A DNA stretch of 64,000 bases from Levilactobacillus senmaizukei DSM 21775 = NBRC 103853 (lineage in GTDB: Bacteria; Bacillota; Bacilli; Lactobacillales; Lactobacillaceae), in contig NZ_BCWD01000006.1 of the NCBI RefSeq assembly GCF_001592085.1, positions 1-64,000 of the forward strand. The letters are read 5' to 3'. Under the pieces are notes generated by a model. It was not told where the DNA came from, made no database searches, and saw only the letters and a list, made by a program, of their open reading frames with translations. Positions 33,422 through 44,352 of the stretch are shown here, in pieces (positions within the stretch are counted from its first letter, which is position 1; the number at the start of each line of letters is the position of its first letter). Made by a program: the position numbers and the translations under genes.

Positions 33422-34435
33422 ATGACCGAGGAATCCTTGCTATCCACCGCCCAACGGTTACAACCGCAGCTGGTGAATCATTTCATGAATCTGATTACGA
33501 AGCACGAGTTAAGCCATGCCTATTTGTTTAATGGGGCCGATGGTACGGGACGTCAGGTCGTGGCAACGACCATTGCCATGCGGCTTTTTTGCCGAAATGT
33601 AACGGCCGAGGGGCGACCTTGTGGGGAATGTTCTGAATGCCGGCGGATTCTGTCCGGGGATCACCCGGACGTCGTGAGTGTCGTCCCGGATGGCCAACGA
33701 ATTAAGGTAGAACAAGTCCGCTACTTGAAGGCGGAGTTTTCTAAGAGCGCGGTCGAAGGCAACCAAAAGATTTTCATCGTTGACCAGGTTGACCGGTTGA
33801 CGACCAGTGCTGCTAACAGCCTGCTGAAGTTTATTGAAGAACCAGTGGGGAACACAGTAGCCTTGCTCCTGACGGCCAGCAAGAATCTCATTTTGCCCAC
33901 AATTCTGTCGCGGACTCAGGTGGTTGATTTTCCTGGGGTCGCTCCCAAGGAGCTGGCTAATGAATTGGAAAAAGCCGGCGTGGTTCCGAGTCAACGACTA
34001 CTATTAGCGACACTGACCGAGAGTGTAACCGCGGCGACCGAGTTGATTGCTGACGACTGGCTGGGCGACGCCCAAGCCAAAGTTGGCCAATGGTTTACGG
34101 CCTGCTGTGAGGGAGATGAACGGGCCTTTGTTCGGGTACAAACGGAGCTGGTTCCGCTGGCGACGAATCGTGAGCGGCAGGGCATCGTATTGGATATGCT
34201 GGTGGCCGTTTGGCATGATGCTCTGCGGTTGCAGACGACCCAGCTGAGTAATGACCAACTGGCCTATCCGCAGGTAGCCAAGGTGAGTCAACGGGTCGCA
34301 ACCCAGCTGACCACGGACCAACTAGTCAATGTGATGACGTTGTGCCTGGGCACCCGCAGTCAGTTGGCCGGGAATATTAATTTTCAAACAATCTTAGAGG
34401 CCTTAACGCTACGGATCTTGGAACAGACGCGTTAG
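33422..34435 (+). CDS. holB: DNA polymerase III subunit delta'
   Basis: A clamp-loader stator of 337 residues. The AAA+ fold is recognisable but the P-loop reads NGADGTGRQ, lacking the Walker Lys, as expected for delta'. A zinc module (CGECSECRRI) and IFIVDQVDRLTTSAANSLLK with LPTILSRTQVV are visible. It starts at ATG 33422 after GGGGGCACC. Part of the tmk operon, with nine bases after darA. Confidence 0.95.
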   Translation: MTEESLLSTAQRLQPQLVNHFMNLITKHELSHAYLFNGADGTGRQVVATTIAMRLFCRNVTAEGRPCGECSECRRILSGDHPDVVSVVPDGQRIKVEQVRYLKAEFSKSAVEGNQKIFIVDQVDRLTTSAANSLLKFIEEPVGNTVALLLTASKNLILPTILSRTQVVDFPGVAPKELANELEKAGVVPSQRLLLATLTESVTAATELIADDWLGDAQAKVGQWFTACCEGDERAFVRVQTELVPLATNRERQGIVLDMLVAVWHDALRLQTTQLSNDQLAYPQVAKVSQRVATQLTTDQLVNVMTLCLGTRSQLAGNINFQTILEALTLRILEQTR

Positions 34436-34464
34436 GCGCCAAAATGACAAAGGAGGGTCACGGC

Positions 34465-34803
34465 TTGGATAAACAGGCAGTGTATGATCAACTGAAGAAT
34501 TTAGAGAATCAATTGCAACAAACGCTGAGTCAGTTCACTGATCTGCAGGCCGAATTGACCCAGGTCTTCGAGCAGAATGCCGAGTTGGAAATTGAAAACC
34601 AACATCTCCGCGATTTGTTACGGGAACTGCAGAAGAGTCTGCCAGAGGATCCGCAAACGCCACAAGGACTCTCGAAGTCTCGGCAAATTTTGGAGAAATT
34701 GTATGAAGAAGGGTTCCATGTTTGTCGTGAATTTTATGGCACGCGGCGTAAGCAGGATGAAGAATGTGCCTTCTGTCTAGAAGTTATTTATCGTGATCAA
34801 TAG
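34465..34803 (+). CDS. yabA: Replication initiation control protein YabA
   Basis: A 112-residue negative regulator of DnaA that links it to DnaN. It has an N-terminal coiled coil (about residues 1-65, e.g. NLENQLQQTLSQFTDLQAEL) and a C-terminal zinc-binding domain with FHVCREFYGTRR and CAFCLEVIY. TTG at 34465 is taken as the start: AAAGGAGG lies eight to ten bases upstream, and the product then begins M-D-K-Q like B. subtilis YabA. The ATG at 34444 would precede that SD. Confidence 0.93.
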   Translation: MDKQAVYDQLKNLENQLQQTLSQFTDLQAELTQVFEQNAELEIENQHLRDLLRELQKSLPEDPQTPQGLSKSRQILEKLYEEGFHVCREFYGTRRKQDEECAFCLEVIYRDQ

Positions 34804-34817
34804 GGAGGCTAACAATA

Positions 34818-35696
34818 ATGGAACGACGACGCAGCTTTCCTGCTGAATCAACCGGGCATTTGTACCTGGTTCCAACGCCAATTGGTAATTTAGATGATAT
34901 GACCTTTCGGGCCGTCAAGACCTTAAAGGACGTGGATTTAATTGCCGCCGAAGATACCCGCAATACTCAGAAACTGTTAAATCATTTTGAAATTGAAACG
35001 AAGCAAATTAGTTTTCATGAACACAACACCCAGGAACGGATCCCTCAGCTAGTGGCCAAGTTAGCGGCTGGCATGCAGATTGCTCAAGTGAGTGACGCGG
35101 GGATGCCGTCTATTTCTGATCCCGGACACGAGCTGGTTGTGGCCTGTGTCGAAGCTAATATTCCGGTGGTGCCATTGCCTGGGGCTAATGCGGGGCTAAC
35201 CGCCTTGATCGCTTCGGGGCTAGCTCCCCAACCCTTCTATTTTTATGGTTTTCTGGACCGTAAGCCCAAGGATCAACGGGCCGAGATTGCCGAATTAGCG
35301 CAGCGACCAGAGACCCTGATTTTTTATGAAGCGCCGCATCGACTGAAGAAAACGTTGACGAATCTGGTAGATGGCCTAGGGGCCGATCGGCCAGCGGTCC
35401 TATGTCGAGAGCTGACGAAGCGCTATGAGGAATTCCTACGGGGAACCCTGAGCGAACTGGCCACTTGGACCGCCACGGATACGGTTCGAGGGGAATTTGT
35501 CGTCTTGGTTGGTGGTAACCCCGAACCAATCTCTAACGAGGCAACGGTGGATCTGAGTGAACCGATTGAGGAACAGGTTGACCGGCTCATCGCCGCCGGT
35601 GACAAGCCTAACGCTGCGATCAAATCAGTCGCAAAGTTACGTGGCTTAAAGAAACAGGACGTTTATCGTGAATACCATCATCTTGATAAGGAGTGA
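34818..35696 (+). CDS. rsmI: 16S rRNA (cytidine-1402-2'-O)-methyltransferase
   Basis: A 292-residue tetrapyrrole-methylase-fold enzyme that modifies C1402 in the decoding centre. It shows LVPTPIGNLDDMTFRAVKTL, VSDAGMPSISDPGHELV and the SAM-contacting LPGANAGLTALIASGL. AGGGAGGC precedes the ATG at 34818. The stop overlaps the SD of the following thioesterase gene. Confidence 0.96.
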   Translation: MERRRSFPAESTGHLYLVPTPIGNLDDMTFRAVKTLKDVDLIAAEDTRNTQKLLNHFEIETKQISFHEHNTQERIPQLVAKLAAGMQIAQVSDAGMPSISDPGHELVVACVEANIPVVPLPGANAGLTALIASGLAPQPFYFYGFLDRKPKDQRAEIAELAQRPETLIFYEAPHRLKKTLTNLVDGLGADRPAVLCRELTKRYEEFLRGTLSELATWTATDTVRGEFVVLVGGNPEPISNEATVDLSEPIEEQVDRLIAAGDKPNAAIKSVAKLRGLKKQDVYREYHHLDKE

Positions 35697-35701
35697 CCAG
35701 C

Positions 35702-36445
35702 TTGGCCGCCAATGAATTTTCAGAGAGCCATCGCGTTGTTGACCATGAGGTCGATGACACCAGACGGTTAACGCTAGCTCAATTAATTAATTTATTTGTA
35801 CTGGTATCGGAAGACCAGAACGATAACCTGGGCCTTGGGGTGGACTTTGTGCAGTCCCATGGGGTTGGCTGGGTGGTGACTCAGTACCATTTCCAGGTGA
35901 CCCGGATGCCGTTGGCGGGAGATACCGTTGTGGTTAAGACCAAGGCGACGGCCTTTAATAAGTATTTTGCCTACCGGGAATATTGGTTGTTTGCTGCCGA
36001 TGGGACGACGTTAGCCTATGGTGAATCCATCTGGGTAGCCATGAGTTATGCCACCCGAAAGATTGCAACGATCCCGATGGAAATTATTGCGCCGTATGAA
36101 ACGGCGCCCGTTAAACGCTTGCCACGGTTACCACGGCCAAGTCGATTTGACGAAACGCAAACGACTGAAACCAAGCCCTACCTAGTTCGCTACTTCGATA
36201 TCGACGCTAATGGTCATGTGAACAATGCCCATTACTTTGACTGGATGTTGGATGCCTTACCAGCAGAGTTTCTACGGACACATCAACTCCGCGATTTTCA
36301 AATTCGATTTGAAAATGAGGTTCGTTATGGCGAAGCGGTTGCCAGTGTGGCTAGTCATACGGCCACGACTAGTCAACATCGAATTATGATGGGCGCTACC
36401 ACGGCGGCCACGGCCAATGCCGCTTGGGCAATGCGTGAGCGTTAG
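35702..36445 (+). CDS. Acyl-ACP thioesterase
   Basis: A 247-residue double hot-dog protein of the FatA/oleoyl-ACP hydrolase type, which releases free fatty acids from acyl-ACP. The N-terminal hot-dog shows LAQLINLFVLVSEDQNDNLG, and the second half holds VRYFDIDANGHVNNAHYFDW, the family's conserved Asp/Asn/His catalytic region (N-x-H-V-N-N). GTG at 35693 and TTG at 35702 are both in frame; TTG is preferred because AAGGAG (35688-35693) is eight bases upstream. It separates rsmI from tsaB and is common in lactobacilli. Confidence 0.9.
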   Translation: MAANEFSESHRVVDHEVDDTRRLTLAQLINLFVLVSEDQNDNLGLGVDFVQSHGVGWVVTQYHFQVTRMPLAGDTVVVKTKATAFNKYFAYREYWLFAADGTTLAYGESIWVAMSYATRKIATIPMEIIAPYETAPVKRLPRLPRPSRFDETQTTETKPYLVRYFDIDANGHVNNAHYFDWMLDALPAEFLRTHQLRDFQIRFENEVRYGEAVASVASHTATTSQHRIMMGATTAATANAAWAMRER

Positions 36446-36507
36446 AGTGGGATCTTTAGCGTGGTCAGCGTTACAATGATGAGAGATTTTGAAGGGGAAT
36501 ATTAAAT

Positions 36508-37230
36508 ATGAAGATTTTAGCAATTGAGTCATCTAACCGTCCCCTGAGTGTTGCCGTCTTAGAGGATCAAACAGTTCTGGCAGCGGTCACCGTGACGGTG
36601 CATCAAAAGCATGCCGAGTACCTGTTACCCGAAATCGAACGGTTGATGGGTATGGCGGGGATGCAACCCAGCGACTTGGATCGGGTGGTCGTTGCCGCTG
36701 GCCCCGGCTCGTACACCGGCATTCGTTTGGCGGTCACAACGGCGAAGACCTTGGCGGCAACGTTAGATATCGATTTAGTGGCCGTTTCTAGTTTGGCGAC
36801 TTTAGCCGCCAATGTTCCCGTCGAAGGCGCGCTAGTTGCCCCCATGTTTGATGCTCGCAATCAGAATGTTTTTGCTGGGTTGTACCGAATCAAGCAGGGG
36901 CAGCCAGTGAGTGAGATTGCCGATGCCCATACGAGTGTGGCTGATTTTCTTTCCGAAGTGAAGGAGTATGGTGAACCAATCTGGTTCCTTGGTGATGCGG
37001 GTCATTTTGCGGAGAGCATTCAGACGACCGTTTCCGCGGCTACTCCCCAGGTTAGTCCGTGGCTTAACCTGCCACAGGCGGCGACCATTGGTCTCCTTGG
37101 TGCCACAATGACACCAGTTGCTGATGTCGACCACTTTGTCCCGAACTACTTACGCTTGACACAAGCCGAAGCAGATTGGCGGGCCAAGAATCCGGGAAGG
37201 GATGCTGAATCCTATGTTGAAAAAATTTAG
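36508..37230 (+). CDS. tsaB: tRNA threonylcarbamoyladenosine biosynthesis protein TsaB
   Basis: A 240-residue ASKHA-fold partner of TsaD in t6A37 formation on ANN-decoding tRNAs. It begins MKILAIESSNRPLSVAVLED and has VVVAAGPGSYTGIRLAVTTA, both diagnostic. GAAGGGG lies upstream of the ATG. It overlaps rimI by 17 bp, so tsaB-rimI-tsaD form a unit. Confidence 0.95.
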   Translation: MKILAIESSNRPLSVAVLEDQTVLAAVTVTVHQKHAEYLLPEIERLMGMAGMQPSDLDRVVVAAGPGSYTGIRLAVTTAKTLAATLDIDLVAVSSLATLAANVPVEGALVAPMFDARNQNVFAGLYRIKQGQPVSEIADAHTSVADFLSEVKEYGEPIWFLGDAGHFAESIQTTVSAATPQVSPWLNLPQAATIGLLGATMTPVADVDHFVPNYLRLTQAEADWRAKNPGRDAESYVEKI

Positions 37231-37801
37231 AATCTGGTATCAGAGTATCTTTGGCGATCGTCAGGATGTGGTTCGTGAAGAGGCGTTGGATGTTAAGAAT
37301 CAGCGTGTCGACATCAATGGGATTCCTTACTTTGTGGCGAAAGCGCTATTCACCGATATTCCAGAAATGATTGAGATCGAACGGGCCGTTTATTCTGGTC
37401 AGGCACCATGGGATGCCACCGCCTTTGCCAGTGAGCTTCGTCGTGAACGCGATCGACTTTACCTAGTGATTCGCAAGAATGATCAATTGCTTGCCTTTAT
37501 TGGGTGTACCTTCGAGGAGCGGGAACGCGATGCCCATATCACGAATATCGCGGTAATTCCGGATTTTCAACGGCATGGGTTGGGGAAACACCTGATTCAA
37601 GTCATGATTAAACGGGCACAGCGCTTGGGTTATCAAAGTATGAGCCTCGAAGTCCGCATCTCCAATGTCAATGCCAAGCGGTTGTACCGGAGCCTGCAAT
37701 TTGAACAGGCCGGCATTAAGCGCGGTTACTACTTTGGGGACCACGAGGACGCGGTTGACATGGTCTTGGATCTTAGTAAGGTCAGTCCGGCAGACGAGTA
37801 G
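37214..37801 (+). CDS. rimI: Ribosomal-protein-alanine N-acetyltransferase RimI
   Basis: A GNAT enzyme of 195 residues. The acetyl-CoA loop is DFQRHGLGKHLIQVM (Q/R-x-x-G-x-G/A as QRHGLG), preceded by ITNIAVIP and followed by LEVRISNVNAKRLYRSLQFE, the RimI hallmark. RimI acetylates ribosomal protein S18 in E. coli; in Firmicutes the gene is usually found between tsaB and tsaD. An N-terminal basic extension of about 45 residues precedes the GNAT core. ATG 37214 is preferred over 37202, which is too near GGAAGG. Confidence 0.92.
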   Translation: MLKKFRIWYQSIFGDRQDVVREEALDVKNQRVDINGIPYFVAKALFTDIPEMIEIERAVYSGQAPWDATAFASELRRERDRLYLVIRKNDQLLAFIGCTFEERERDAHITNIAVIPDFQRHGLGKHLIQVMIKRAQRLGYQSMSLEVRISNVNAKRLYRSLQFEQAGIKRGYYFGDHEDAVDMVLDLSKVSPADE

Positions 37802-37849
37802 GGTGGCCAGTGCCGCCCGTTTTTAATGAGACGACAGGGAGTAAGAGGA

Positions 37850-38893
37850 GTGAGTCCAACGAAAGACCGAAATTTAATTTTAGCATTTGAATCAAGTTGT
37901 GATGAGACTAGTGTGGCGGTCATCGAGGATGGCCACAAGATCTTGTCAAACATCGTGGCGACGCAGATCAAGAGTCATCAACGATTTGGTGGCGTGGTGC
38001 CAGAAGTTGCCAGTCGTCACCATATCGAAGAGGTCACACTGTGTATCAAGGATGCTCTGAGTGAAGCCGCTGTGACCTATGCGGACCTCGATGCCGTTGC
38101 TGTTACCTATGGTCCCGGTTTGGTGGGGGCCTTGCTTATTGGGGTAACGGCGGCTAAAACCGTGGCGTTTGCCCATGATTTGCCATTGATTCCAGTGAAT
38201 CACATGGCGGGGCACATTTACGCGGCGCGCTACGTGGAACCCATCGAATTTCCGGCGATGGCCTTACTGGTCTCTGGGGGGCATACCGAGCTGGTTTATA
38301 TGCCAGCCGAGAATGAGTTTGAAATTATCGGTGAGACTCGTGATGACGCTGCCGGTGAGGCCTATGATAAGGTTGGCCGGGTGATGGGCGTTAACTATCC
38401 GGCTGGCAAGACGGTCGATGAATGGGCGCATCAGGGGCACGATAGTTTTAAGTTTCCGCGGGCCATGGAAAAGGACGATAACTTTGACTTTAGCTTTAGT
38501 GGGTTAAAGAGTGCCTTCATTAACACAACCCATCATGCTGATCAAATTGGCGAAACGCTGAACAAGCAGGACTTGTCGGCCAGTTTCCAACAAGCCGTGG
38601 TAGATGTTTTGGCGGAAAAGACTCAGCGCGCCCTATCCGACTATCCGGTTAAGCAACTGATCCTGGCCGGTGGGGTTGCCGCCAACCTTGGTCTGCGGGA
38701 ACGGTTGGAGCAAGACTTGCAACACAACCCGACGACTCACTTGGTCAAGGCACCGCTGAACTTGTGTGGCGATAATGCTGCCATGATTGGGGCATTTGCA
38801 TACGTCGCTTACAAGCACGGGGTCTTTGCCGACGCGACTCTGAACGCCGATCCAAGCCTAGAATTTGACTGGCTGGCGAACTCGGTGAAGTAA
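37850..38893 (+). CDS. tsaD: tRNA threonylcarbamoyltransferase TsaD
   Basis: Transfers threonylcarbamoyl to A37 with TsaB and TsaE. The 347 residues contain [20 protein letters not shown], the metal-binding [11 protein letters not shown] (His-x3-His), [12 protein letters not shown] and the nucleotide-binding [16 protein letters not shown] at 37850 is chosen because AGGGAG lies eight bases upstream; the ATG at 37826 has no SD. A terminator follows. Confidence 0.96.
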   Translation: MSPTKDRNLILAFESSCDETSVAVIEDGHKILSNIVATQIKSHQRFGGVVPEVASRHHIEEVTLCIKDALSEAAVTYADLDAVAVTYGPGLVGALLIGVTAAKTVAFAHDLPLIPVNHMAGHIYAARYVEPIEFPAMALLVSGGHTELVYMPAENEFEIIGETRDDAAGEAYDKVGRVMGVNYPAGKTVDEWAHQGHDSFKFPRAMEKDDNFDFSFSGLKSAFINTTHHADQIGETLNKQDLSASFQQAVVDVLAEKTQRALSDYPVKQLILAGGVAANLGLRERLEQDLQHNPTTHLVKAPLNLCGDNAAMIGAFAYVAYKHGVFADATLNADPSLEFDWLANSVK

Positions 38894-38914
38894 TTCTTAT
38901 AGTGACAAATGATC

Positions 38915-38945
38915 AAAGGCCACCCGTTATTAATGGGTGGCCTTT
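38915..38945 (+). terminator. Terminator after tsaD
   Basis: AAAGGCCACCC and GGGTGGCCTTT, perfect 11-bp stem with a nine-base loop. Confidence 0.8.
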
Positions 38946-38972
38946 ATTGAATACTGTGATTAGGCTAGCAAG

Positions 38973-39205
38973 CTTGATGGCAAGGTCGGGGTGATCGCAG
39001 GTGGATTTTCTGGAATTGGTCTGGCCACACGGTTGTTAAGGGGCCGACTTAATGGGGGCACGGAATCGGTGGTGAGAAAGGGGTCGGCTGGCGCACCCGG
39101 CTGCAATCGGCAATATCATCATCTCTAGTCAGTCGAGGGGCGTCATTTCTCACCGGCACCACGATTAACGTCGATGACGGGTCCCATTGCCAAAATATTG
39201 ATTAA
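38973..39205 (+). pseudogene. Relic of a short-chain dehydrogenase/reductase
   Basis: Three fragments of an SDR remain, in order but frameshifted and internally deleted. The first, LDGKVGVIAGGFSGIGLATR, is the N-terminal cofactor-binding motif (normally T-G-x-x-x-G-I-G). The second, NIIISSQS at about 39107, matches the central N-x-S-S stretch. The third, SFLTGTTINVDDG at about 39150-39187, matches the C-terminal F-x-T-G-x-x-I-N-V-D-G-G. An intact SDR is about 250 residues, so roughly two thirds is missing. A terminator follows directly. The original substrate cannot be told. Confidence 0.75.
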
Positions 39206-39241
39206 AAAAACCACCGTGCTCGCTAGAGATGGTGGTTTTTT
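39205..39241. terminator. Bidirectional terminator after the SDR relic and the ABC-F gene
   Basis: ACCACC and GGTGGT flanked by A7 and T7 around a 15-base loop. The A-run gives a T-run on the minus strand for the ABC-F gene. Confidence 0.75.
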
Positions 39242-39247
39242 GATCGA

Positions 39248-41200
39248 TTAGTCCGTGAAGTCTTCTAAGGCCAGACTCTTTTCGGTCCAGGATTCTTCGG
39301 TTTCATTTAGTTGATTCGTCACAGCGGTGAGTTCCTGTTGTAAGTCGGCTAGTTTATCGGCGTCGTTAAAGTTTTCCGGAGCGCTCATCTCGGTTTCAAC
39401 CGCCGTTTTCTTGGCGTCGAGGTCATTCATCTGTTCCTCAAGCGCGTCGACTTGGCGGGAAAGTTTCCGTTTAGCTTTCTGTTGTTCCTTTTGCTGCTGG
39501 TAATCGACCTGGGTCTGTTTAGGCTGGTCAACGGTTGGATGGGCTGCTTCGGCCTCGGCGGCTTCCTGGGCAGCATAGGCAGCCTGTTCCGCCTTCTTGT
39601 CGACATAGTAGTCGTAGTTACCTAAATAGCGGGTGGTGCCGGTCGGCTCGAGCTCAACCACTTCGGTTGCGACCTGGTTAATGAAGTAGCGGTCATGGGA
39701 AACAAAAAGGATGGTCCCATCGAATTCATTCAGTGCGTTCTCCAAGACCTCGCGGCTGTCGATGTCCAAGTGGTTAGTCGGCTCGTCTAGCATTAGGAAA
39801 TTATCATGGCGTAGGGCTAACTTGGTGAGGAGTAAGCGCGCCTTTTCACCCCCGCTGAGACTGTGCACAGCTTTATCCACATCGCTACCAGTGAAGAGAA
39901 AGCTCCCAAGAATTGACCGAATGTCGCCCTCGGGTGTGGTGGGATGATCATCCCAAAGTTCGTGCAACACCGTCTTTTTAGGGTGTAGGGTGGCTTGATC
40001 TTGGTCATAGTAGCCCGTATCAACGCCGGTGCCAAAGATAATCTGGCCCTGAATGGCCGGGAGTCGGCCAAGAATGGTCTTTAAGAGCGTGGACTTGCCA
40101 ATTCCGTTGGGGCCCACGATAGCCACCGCCTGATGCTTTTTGATATCCAAATTGACAGGGGTGCAAAGGGTCTGCTGTTCATAACCGATGGCACCATTGA
40201 CCACGTCCAAGACGATATTCCCGCTTTGACGATGGGGCCGAAAGGAGAAGCGGGCGACTTTTTCATCGCCCTCGGGTCGGTCGATCCGGTCCATCTTTTC
40301 CAATTGTTTTCGTCGGGCTTGGGCCCGCTTAGTCGTTGAGGCGCGAACGATGTTTTTATTCACAAAGTCTTCCAGCTTGGATATTTCGGTCTGTTGCTTG
40401 TCATATTCCTTCCATTCCCGCCGTAATCGCTCAGCCTTTGCATCGATGTAATGGGAATAGTTTCCCGGGTAGTGCACGAGGCCACCGTGGGCCATATCAT
40501 ACACGTCGTTGACCACGTGATCGAGGAAGTAGCGGTCATGAGAAACGACGAGGATGGCGCCAGGATAGCCTTGTAAGTAGCCTTCTAGCCAAGTTAACGT
40601 CTCCACGTCCAAGTGGTTGGTGGGTTCGTCCAGGATTAACAGGTCTGGGCGTTCCAGTAGTAGTTTGGCGAGGGCCAGCTGTGTTCGTTGACCACCAGAC
40701 AGCTCGTTGATCGGTTTATCATAGTAGTTTTCATCGAATTCAAAACCGTGGAGTACTCCCCGAATTTCGGCTTGGTAGCCGTACCCGTTTTGGTCGCTGA
40801 AGTCTTGTTGTAGCTGGTCATAGGTTGCGGAGACCTGGTTAAATTGTTCTTGGTCTGCGATAATGTTGGGATCACTCATGCTGTTTTCCAATTCGTGCAT
40901 GCGTTTCTCCATGGCTTGAAGTTTGGCAAAGACACTCATCATTTCTGCCCAGACCGTCTTAGTTGACGCCAGGCCAGCATTTTGGGCCTGATAGCCGAAG
41001 GTGAGCCCACGCTTGGTGGTAATCTGGCCTTCGTCGGGAGTTGTCTCACCCGCGATCATCTTGAGTAGGGTGGATTTTCCAGCCCCGTTGCGTCCCACTA
41101 GGGCGACCCGACCGTGCTCCGGCACGTCGAGACTCACGTTACTGAAGAGCACTGACGCCCCGAATCGGCGGGTCACCTGTTGTACTTGTAAAAGAATCAC
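39248..41200 (-). CDS. ABC-F family ATPase (YdiF-like)
   Basis: A 650-residue soluble protein with two ABC domains and no membrane part. Domain 1 has Walker A GRNGAGKST and signature LSGGQRTQLALAKLL; domain 2 has GPNGIGKST and LSGGEKARLLLTKL. Both have DEPTNHLD. The inter-domain linker is basic, and a C-terminal coiled coil (about residues 545-645) is rich in Gln, Lys and Glu. ABC-F proteins act at the ribosomal E site, some relieving stalls and some giving antibiotic resistance; nothing here points to resistance. GTG at 41200 follows AAAGGAGG. Position next to tsaD and rex matches B. subtilis ydiF. Confidence 0.92.
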   Translation of the reverse strand: MILLQVQQVTRRFGASVLFSNVSLDVPEHGRVALVGRNGAGKSTLLKMIAGETTPDEGQITTKRGLTFGYQAQNAGLASTKTVWAEMMSVFAKLQAMEKRMHELENSMSDPNIIADQEQFNQVSATYDQLQQDFSDQNGYGYQAEIRGVLHGFEFDENYYDKPINELSGGQRTQLALAKLLLERPDLLILDEPTNHLDVETLTWLEGYLQGYPGAILVVSHDRYFLDHVVNDVYDMAHGGLVHYPGNYSHYIDAKAERLRREWKEYDKQQTEISKLEDFVNKNIVRASTTKRAQARRKQLEKMDRIDRPEGDEKVARFSFRPHRQSGNIVLDVVNGAIGYEQQTLCTPVNLDIKKHQAVAIVGPNGIGKSTLLKTILGRLPAIQGQIIFGTGVDTGYYDQDQATLHPKKTVLHELWDDHPTTPEGDIRSILGSFLFTGSDVDKAVHSLSGGEKARLLLTKLALRHDNFLMLDEPTNHLDIDSREVLENALNEFDGTILFVSHDRYFINQVATEVVELEPTGTTRYLGNYDYYVDKKAEQAAYAAQEAAEAEAAHPTVDQPKQTQVDYQQQKEQQKAKRKLSRQVDALEEQMNDLDAKKTAVETEMSAPENFNDADKLADLQQELTAVTNQLNETEESWTEKSLALEDFTD

Positions 41201-41307
41201 CGATCTGAACCTCCTTTAACTGTTGCTCAGAGTTATTAAGTCTATTTTAGCATATTCGCTGGGGAGACCGAAATTAGGAAATAATTGTGAAAAATATTTG
41301 CAAATTC

Positions 41308-41336
41308 TTTCACAAGAGGGGCGGTTATGCTATAAT
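41308..41336 (+). promoter_or_regulatory. Promoter of rex
   Basis: TTTCAC (41308-41313), a 17-bp spacer and a consensus TATAAT (41331-41336). TTGTGA and TCACAA half-sites occur nearby (41285, 41310) but not at Rex-operator spacing. Confidence 0.6.
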
Positions 41337-41434
41337 CTGTGAGGAAGTGGATTTCACAATCACGTGAACTTAAATTCATTAAGACGCTAATAAGTTAGAA
41401 GCAAAGCAGCTATTTTATATAGGAGGTATTATTT

Positions 41435-42073
41435 TTGACTGATCAGAAAATTCCCCGGGCGACAGCCAAGCGGTTGCCGATTTACTATCGCTACCTGAAT
41501 ATTTTACTGGATGCTGATAAGACCCGCGTTTCTTCAACGGAACTGTCCGATGCCGTTAAGGTCGATTCGGCCACGATTCGTCGTGATTTCTCGTACTTTG
41601 GTGCCCTGGGCAAGCGTGGCTATGGCTACGATGTTGAAAGCCTGGTCAAGTTCTTTAAGAAGATCTTGAATCAAGATCGCCTAACCAACGTTGGGTTGAT
41701 CGGGGTGGGTAACCTGGGTCATGCGTTGTTAAACTTTAATTTTCATCAGGATGGTAATGTGCGAATCAGTGCGGCCTTCGATGTTAATGAAGAGTTGGCC
41801 AATACTATTCAGAGTGGCGTACCGATTTATCCAATGACGGATTTACGGAAGCAGTTGGAAGAACAGCAGATTCAAGTGGCTATCTTGACGGTACCGGCCG
41901 ATGTGGCCCAAGAAGTCACGAATGACGCCGTTGCCGGCGGGGTCAAAGGAATCCTGAACTTTACCCCCCTTAGAATTACGGTCCCTAAGGATGTTCGGGT
42001 ACAAAACGTTGACTTGACGAATGAATTACAAACGCTGATTTACTTCTTGGAACACTATAACCATAAAGATTAG
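41435..42073 (+). CDS. rex: Redox-sensing transcriptional repressor Rex
   Basis: A 212-residue dimeric repressor that senses the NADH/NAD+ ratio and controls fermentative genes. The N-terminal winged helix (residues 10-80) includes [20 protein letters not shown], and the Rossmann domain begins at [17 protein letters not shown]. The C-terminal domain-swapped helix closes the protein. TTG at 41435 has AGGAGG upstream. It lies between ydiF and groES, as in B. subtilis. Confidence 0.96.
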   Translation: MTDQKIPRATAKRLPIYYRYLNILLDADKTRVSSTELSDAVKVDSATIRRDFSYFGALGKRGYGYDVESLVKFFKKILNQDRLTNVGLIGVGNLGHALLNFNFHQDGNVRISAAFDVNEELANTIQSGVPIYPMTDLRKQLEEQQIQVAILTVPADVAQEVTNDAVAGGVKGILNFTPLRITVPKDVRVQNVDLTNELQTLIYFLEHYNHKD

Positions 42074-42152
42074 GCAGCAGCTAGGCGGGGACTTGGGTCT
42101 CGGCCTTTTTATTTTGGTCAGGTGTTTGGCAGCAATTTGTTTGTCAAATTCC

Positions 42153-42181
42153 TTGATTTTTAAATCGAAAAACCATATATT
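42153..42181 (+). promoter_or_regulatory. Promoter of groESL
   Basis: TTGATT (42153-42158), a 17-bp spacer and TATATT (42176-42181), immediately upstream of the CIRCE element. Confidence 0.75.
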
Positions 42182-42192
42182 AGATACTGTGA

Positions 42193-42219
42193 TTAGCACT
42201 TATGTTAGTCAAGTGCTAA
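42193..42219 (+). promoter_or_regulatory. CIRCE element (HrcA operator)
   Basis: TTAGCACTT-N9-AAGTGCTAA is a perfect inverted repeat that differs from the classical CIRCE (TTAGCACTC-N9-GAGTGCTAA) at one position in each arm. Its place just after the -10 fits HrcA repression. A third partial arm, AGTGCTAA, follows at 42221. Confidence 0.92.
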
Positions 42220-42254
42220 CAGTGCTAAAAAGTAAGTTTATTGGAGGGATTCAA

Positions 42255-42539
42255 GTGTTAAAACCATTAGGAGACCGCGTCATTTTGGATCAACCAGAAG
42301 AAGAAGAAACCACGGTTGGTGGCATTGTTTTAGCAAGTAATGCCCAAGAAAAGCCTTCAACGGCTAATGTTGTGGCCGTTAGCGATGGCCGTGTGTTAGA
42401 CAATGGCGATAAGGTAGCCCCAGCCGTTAAGGTTGGCGACAAGGTATTGTTCGACAAGTACGCCGGTACGGAAGTTAAGTATGCCGACAAGACTTACCTT
42501 GTTTTACACGAAAAGGATTTAGTCGCTGTTATTGACTAG
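42255..42539 (+). CDS. groES: Co-chaperonin GroES
   Basis: The 94-residue lid of the GroEL chamber. It begins [20 protein letters not shown] and contains [20 protein letters not shown] and [23 protein letters not shown] at 42255 follows TTGGAGGGA. The longer reading frame from 42093 would run through the promoter and CIRCE and is rejected. It forms an operon with groEL under HrcA. Confidence 0.97.
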   Translation: MLKPLGDRVILDQPEEEETTVGGIVLASNAQEKPSTANVVAVSDGRVLDNGDKVAPAVKVGDKVLFDKYAGTEVKYADKTYLVLHEKDLVAVID

Positions 42540-42585
42540 GGACTTTCCCACTGATACGAAGTCAAAAAAATCTAGTATGAGGTGA

Positions 42586-44217
<1,632 letters not shown>

Positions 44218-44245
44218 TCAATGCGCCACATTTAAAATGAATTTA

Positions 44246-44292
44246 AAACAGCGACTCACTGCCAATGACAGTTTGGCAGTGAGTCGCTGTTT
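44246..44292 (+). terminator. Terminator after groEL
   Basis: Perfect stem of about 20 bp (AAACAGCGACTCACTGCCAA and its complement) around a short loop. The T-run is short. Confidence 0.8.
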
Positions 44293-44302
44293 GTCTTTCC
44301 GA

Positions 44303-44336
44303 ATAAAAAGTTGTTTCACCAGTCGGCAAAACAACT
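44303..44336 (-). terminator. Terminator after the acetyltransferase gene
   Basis: On the minus strand AGTTGTTT pairs with AAACAACT around a 12-base loop, followed by TTTTTATT. Confidence 0.65.
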
Positions 44337-44352
44337 CGTTCAAGCTTTAAGG

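Noticed and set aside
33509-33994. 161-codon frame antisense to holB
   Set aside because: No SD, no recognisable motif; holB on the other strand is strong.
41281-41375. Rex autoregulatory operator upstream of rex
   Set aside because: TTGTGA and TCACAA half-sites occur but their spacing differs from the 18-bp Rex operator; only single half-sites would remain.
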